From the NCBI RefSeq assembly GCF_000316575.1, contig NC_019682.1:310001-374000 (forward strand): 64,000 bases of DNA, written 5' to 3'. Positions within the stretch are counted from its first letter, which is position 1. Every line of letters starts with the position of its first letter. A program made the translations under genes and the position numbers. Origin of the DNA: Calothrix sp. PCC 7507 (GTDB lineage Bacteria; Cyanobacteriota; Cyanobacteriia; Cyanobacteriales; Nostocaceae). The notes beneath the pieces are model-generated. The model searched no databases. It was not told the origin of the DNA and was given only the letters and a program-made list of their open reading frames with translations. This document shows, piece after piece, positions 62,140 through 64,000 of this stretch.

Positions 62140-63237
62140 TTAGTTCTGCTTTAATAAGGCTTCTATGCGATCTACCACTTCTACAGACACCTCTTTCCAT
62201 GAGTGGTTTTGCATTGAAGCTTTAGCATTCCTTCCCAAACTTATTCTCAAATTACTATCAATAACACAGTCTTCTATTAGAGCAGCTAACTTTTCAGCAT
62301 CACCTGGTTCATATAGTAATCCGTTATAGCCATGACGGATTATATCTTTTTGACCACAGCAATTGGTAGTAATACAACATTTTCCTGCCGCCATTGCTTG
62401 AAGCAGTGCTAAAGATTGACCTTCAAAAAAACTGGGTAAAATAAAGATTTGAGAACGAGCAAGCAGATTAATTTCATCTGATGCTAGAAATTTAGGAATT
62501 ATTTCTAGATAGGGGTGTATTTCCTTTGGCCAAGAAGCTAAAACAGTTTCACTATCAAAAACTGTACCCGCTATTAACCAATGTGGATATAAGCCCCGTT
62601 TCTGTAAAATTTGAGCAGCATCAATTAGTGTTTTAATTCCTTTACGTTCTATCCAAGAACCAGTAAAAAGGATAGTAGGTGTATGTTTAATCTCAGATGT
62701 TTTCTCCCCATCAAATTCATAGGGATAAACTCCATTTTCAAATAGAAAAATATTTCTTATATCTCGATGATAATACTTTTGTACAAAATCACAATCTTCC
62801 TGGTTCAAGAGTAGTAGAAGATTTGCTTTTCTTAAGCCTGAGTCACAATGACGTAACCTCCATAAAGGAAAAAGAAGTTTTGTCCGCAATTTTAACTTTT
62901 GAGTTGTTCCATATTTTCCTTGCAAATTTAGGTTCCAGCCTCTGCGTTCTACACCATGACTGACTAGCACAGTCGGGATATTAAAATCCAGAAAAACTCC
63001 TGAAGCAGGTTCATGGACTATAAAGGCGGATGCAGTGCGACCTAACTGGCGATAAAATCGACGAGATGCACGAGGGAAAAGTGCTGCATGAGGAAGTGGA
63101 CCCACTTGTTTAGGCCCAATGTGGAGAAATTCGTAACCCCGTCTTTCAAATTCATTCTTCCAATGCCATGAAACTCGCCCCATTCCAGATTGCTCAGAAA
63201 CATCTGTCTCGGCAATATGAACAATTAGTTTTTTCAC
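62140..63237 (-). CDS. Glycosyltransferase family 4 (EX7Q variant)
   Basis: A 365-residue GT-B enzyme. Domain 2 opens ILFTGSWIERKGIKTLIDAA near residue 195; the catalytic region reads PSFFEGQSLALLQAMAAGKC, so the second glutamate of EX7E is glutamine. GISKT-type loops are absent and the C terminus HSWKEVSVEVVDRIEALL is typical. The function in exopolysaccharide assembly is inferred from location. Confidence 0.9.
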   Translation of the reverse strand: MKKLIVHIAETDVSEQSGMGRVSWHWKNEFERRGYEFLHIGPKQVGPLPHAALFPRASRRFYRQLGRTASAFIVHEPASGVFLDFNIPTVLVSHGVERRGWNLNLQGKYGTTQKLKLRTKLLFPLWRLRHCDSGLRKANLLLLLNQEDCDFVQKYYHRDIRNIFLFENGVYPYEFDGEKTSEIKHTPTILFTGSWIERKGIKTLIDAAQILQKRGLYPHWLIAGTVFDSETVLASWPKEIHPYLEIIPKFLASDEINLLARSQIFILPSFFEGQSLALLQAMAAGKCCITTNCCGQKDIIRHGYNGLLYEPGDAEKLAALIEDCVIDSNLRISLGRNAKASMQNHSWKEVSVEVVDRIEALLKQN

Positions 63238-63327
63238 AGTTTTAAGAGTTAGACTAAGTGAAATTATTGTCTATTATTTAAGATTGTTCTGGTTGATTTT
63301 TCTATATTTAAGTAATAGCGTAGAATT

Positions 63328-64000
63328 TTACAAACATTCGTCAAAGACACTGACAAGCTTACGGCAATTAATCTTGGCATCAAATGTTTCCTTGGCAATT
63401 TTTCGACCGGCAAGTCCCATAGACAGCCTTAGCTCAGGAGAATCCACTAATTTACGGAGAACACCATACAAAGAATTTTTATCTTTAGGGGGAATTGTAA
63501 AACCATTGACTCCATTTTTAACTAGTTCTGGAACAGCCATGACTTTAGTACCTATGCAAGGCAATCCAGATGCCATTGCTTCAATAAAAACTACTCCATA
63601 AACATCTTCGTGAGTTGGTAAAACAAATATATCTGCATCTTGATAAAGTTGAAACAACTCAGGAGACATGGGACGAATGCCTTTATGGAGTTGAATACTG
63701 GGTATTTCAGGAATATCTATAGATGCATTGGTAACTATGTTTAATTCACAGGTATCAATAAAGTGTTCTAAGAAAATATTTAGTAGATCATATCCACCTT
63801 TACGAGTAAAGTCATTGCCAACAAATAGCAAGCGAGTTTTATTGCTGGTTAAATTTCTGGGTCGTTGAATAATTTCAAACTGCTCTAGAGGCATTCCGTA
63901 TGGAATAGTTGTCACCTTTTTTGGCGAGATAGCATAATCCTCAATTACAGACTGTCTCGCCCAATCAGAACAAGCAACAATATGAGCAGCATTTTCAAAG
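63328..64000 (-). CDS. Glycosyltransferase family 4, partial at window edge
   Basis: At least 224 codons; the frame is open through the right edge, reading FENAAHIVACSDWARQSVIE before the conserved VTTIPYGMPLEQF. Donor-domain motifs are LLFVGNDFTRKGGYDLLNIF and EDVYGVVFIEAMASGLPCIG, an EX7E-type variant. The start lies beyond 64000. It is the first gene in view of the polysaccharide cluster, 90 bases upstream of the next one. Confidence 0.92.
   Translation of the reverse strand, partial: FENAAHIVACSDWARQSVIEDYAISPKKVTTIPYGMPLEQFEIIQRPRNLTSNKTRLLFVGNDFTRKGGYDLLNIFLEHFIDTCELNIVTNASIDIPEIPSIQLHKGIRPMSPELFQLYQDADIFVLPTHEDVYGVVFIEAMASGLPCIGTKVMAVPELVKNGVNGFTIPPKDKNSLYGVLRKLVDSPELRLSMGLAGRKIAKETFDAKINCRKLVSVFDECL

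Overview
The window reads as a chromosomal segment of a filamentous, probably heterocyst-forming cyanobacterium (Nostocales). Seen directly: a form IB rubisco operon with rbcX between rbcL and rbcS, a rubisco activase carrying a C-terminal RbcS-like domain, a stand-alone helical carotenoid protein, the 40-residue photosystem II subunit Psb30, very many GCGATCGC (HIP1) octamers, and heptamer short tandem repeats (GGGGATT/GGGGACT, CAATACC, ATGACAA types) between genes. The genus assignment is inference.

Layout. 0.4-6.3 kb: helical carotenoid protein, AhpD-like protein, squalene-hopene cyclase diverging from the hopanoid glycosyltransferase hpnB, and a NB-ARC signalling ATPase. 7-9 kb: a secreted three-repeat beta-trefoil protein and rubisco activase. 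9.2-13.3 kb: an accessory patch between rca and the rbc operon, with a frameshifted pentapeptide-repeat gene, two tandem Uma2 genes split by an IS5-like insertion whose empty site is preserved at the paralogue, and a GDSL esterase. 13.3-16.7 kb: AAC(3)-like acetyltransferase and rbcL-rbcX-rbcS. 17.3-30.3 kb: short tandem repeats, a secreted propeller, panB, a kinase-WD40 protein, a methyltransferase-HIT fusion, a NupC transporter, an SLH/GHL10 glycosidase-like protein, a 34-residue membrane peptide missed by size cut-offs, and cysH.

30.3-37.1 kb is the strongest candidate for an undescribed system. Three genes on the minus strand encode a 1334-residue DUF4011-like SF1 helicase with a C-terminal Vsr-like nuclease, a trypsin-like protease behind duplicated helical and effector-associated-like domains, and an unknown third protein whose start or frame is disturbed. 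I infer an anti-phage or conflict operon.

37.4-43.9 kb: sbcD, a sulfate-binding protein, and pstS-pstC-pstA-pstB. 43.9-44.9 kb: ruins of what looks like a second pstB, occupied by two toxin-antitoxin modules, one of whose toxins has collapsed by internal deletion. 45-51 kb: housekeeping genes (recJ, psb30, a YkgJ-type cysteine-cluster protein, paired half-size GDT1/Mnx exporter genes) and small unknowns. 51.4-64 kb: a minus-strand exopolysaccharide/O-antigen cluster with an acetyltransferase, a YdcF protein, eight glycosyltransferases plus a further glycosyltransferase-like protein, and a Wzy-like polymerase, running off the right edge.
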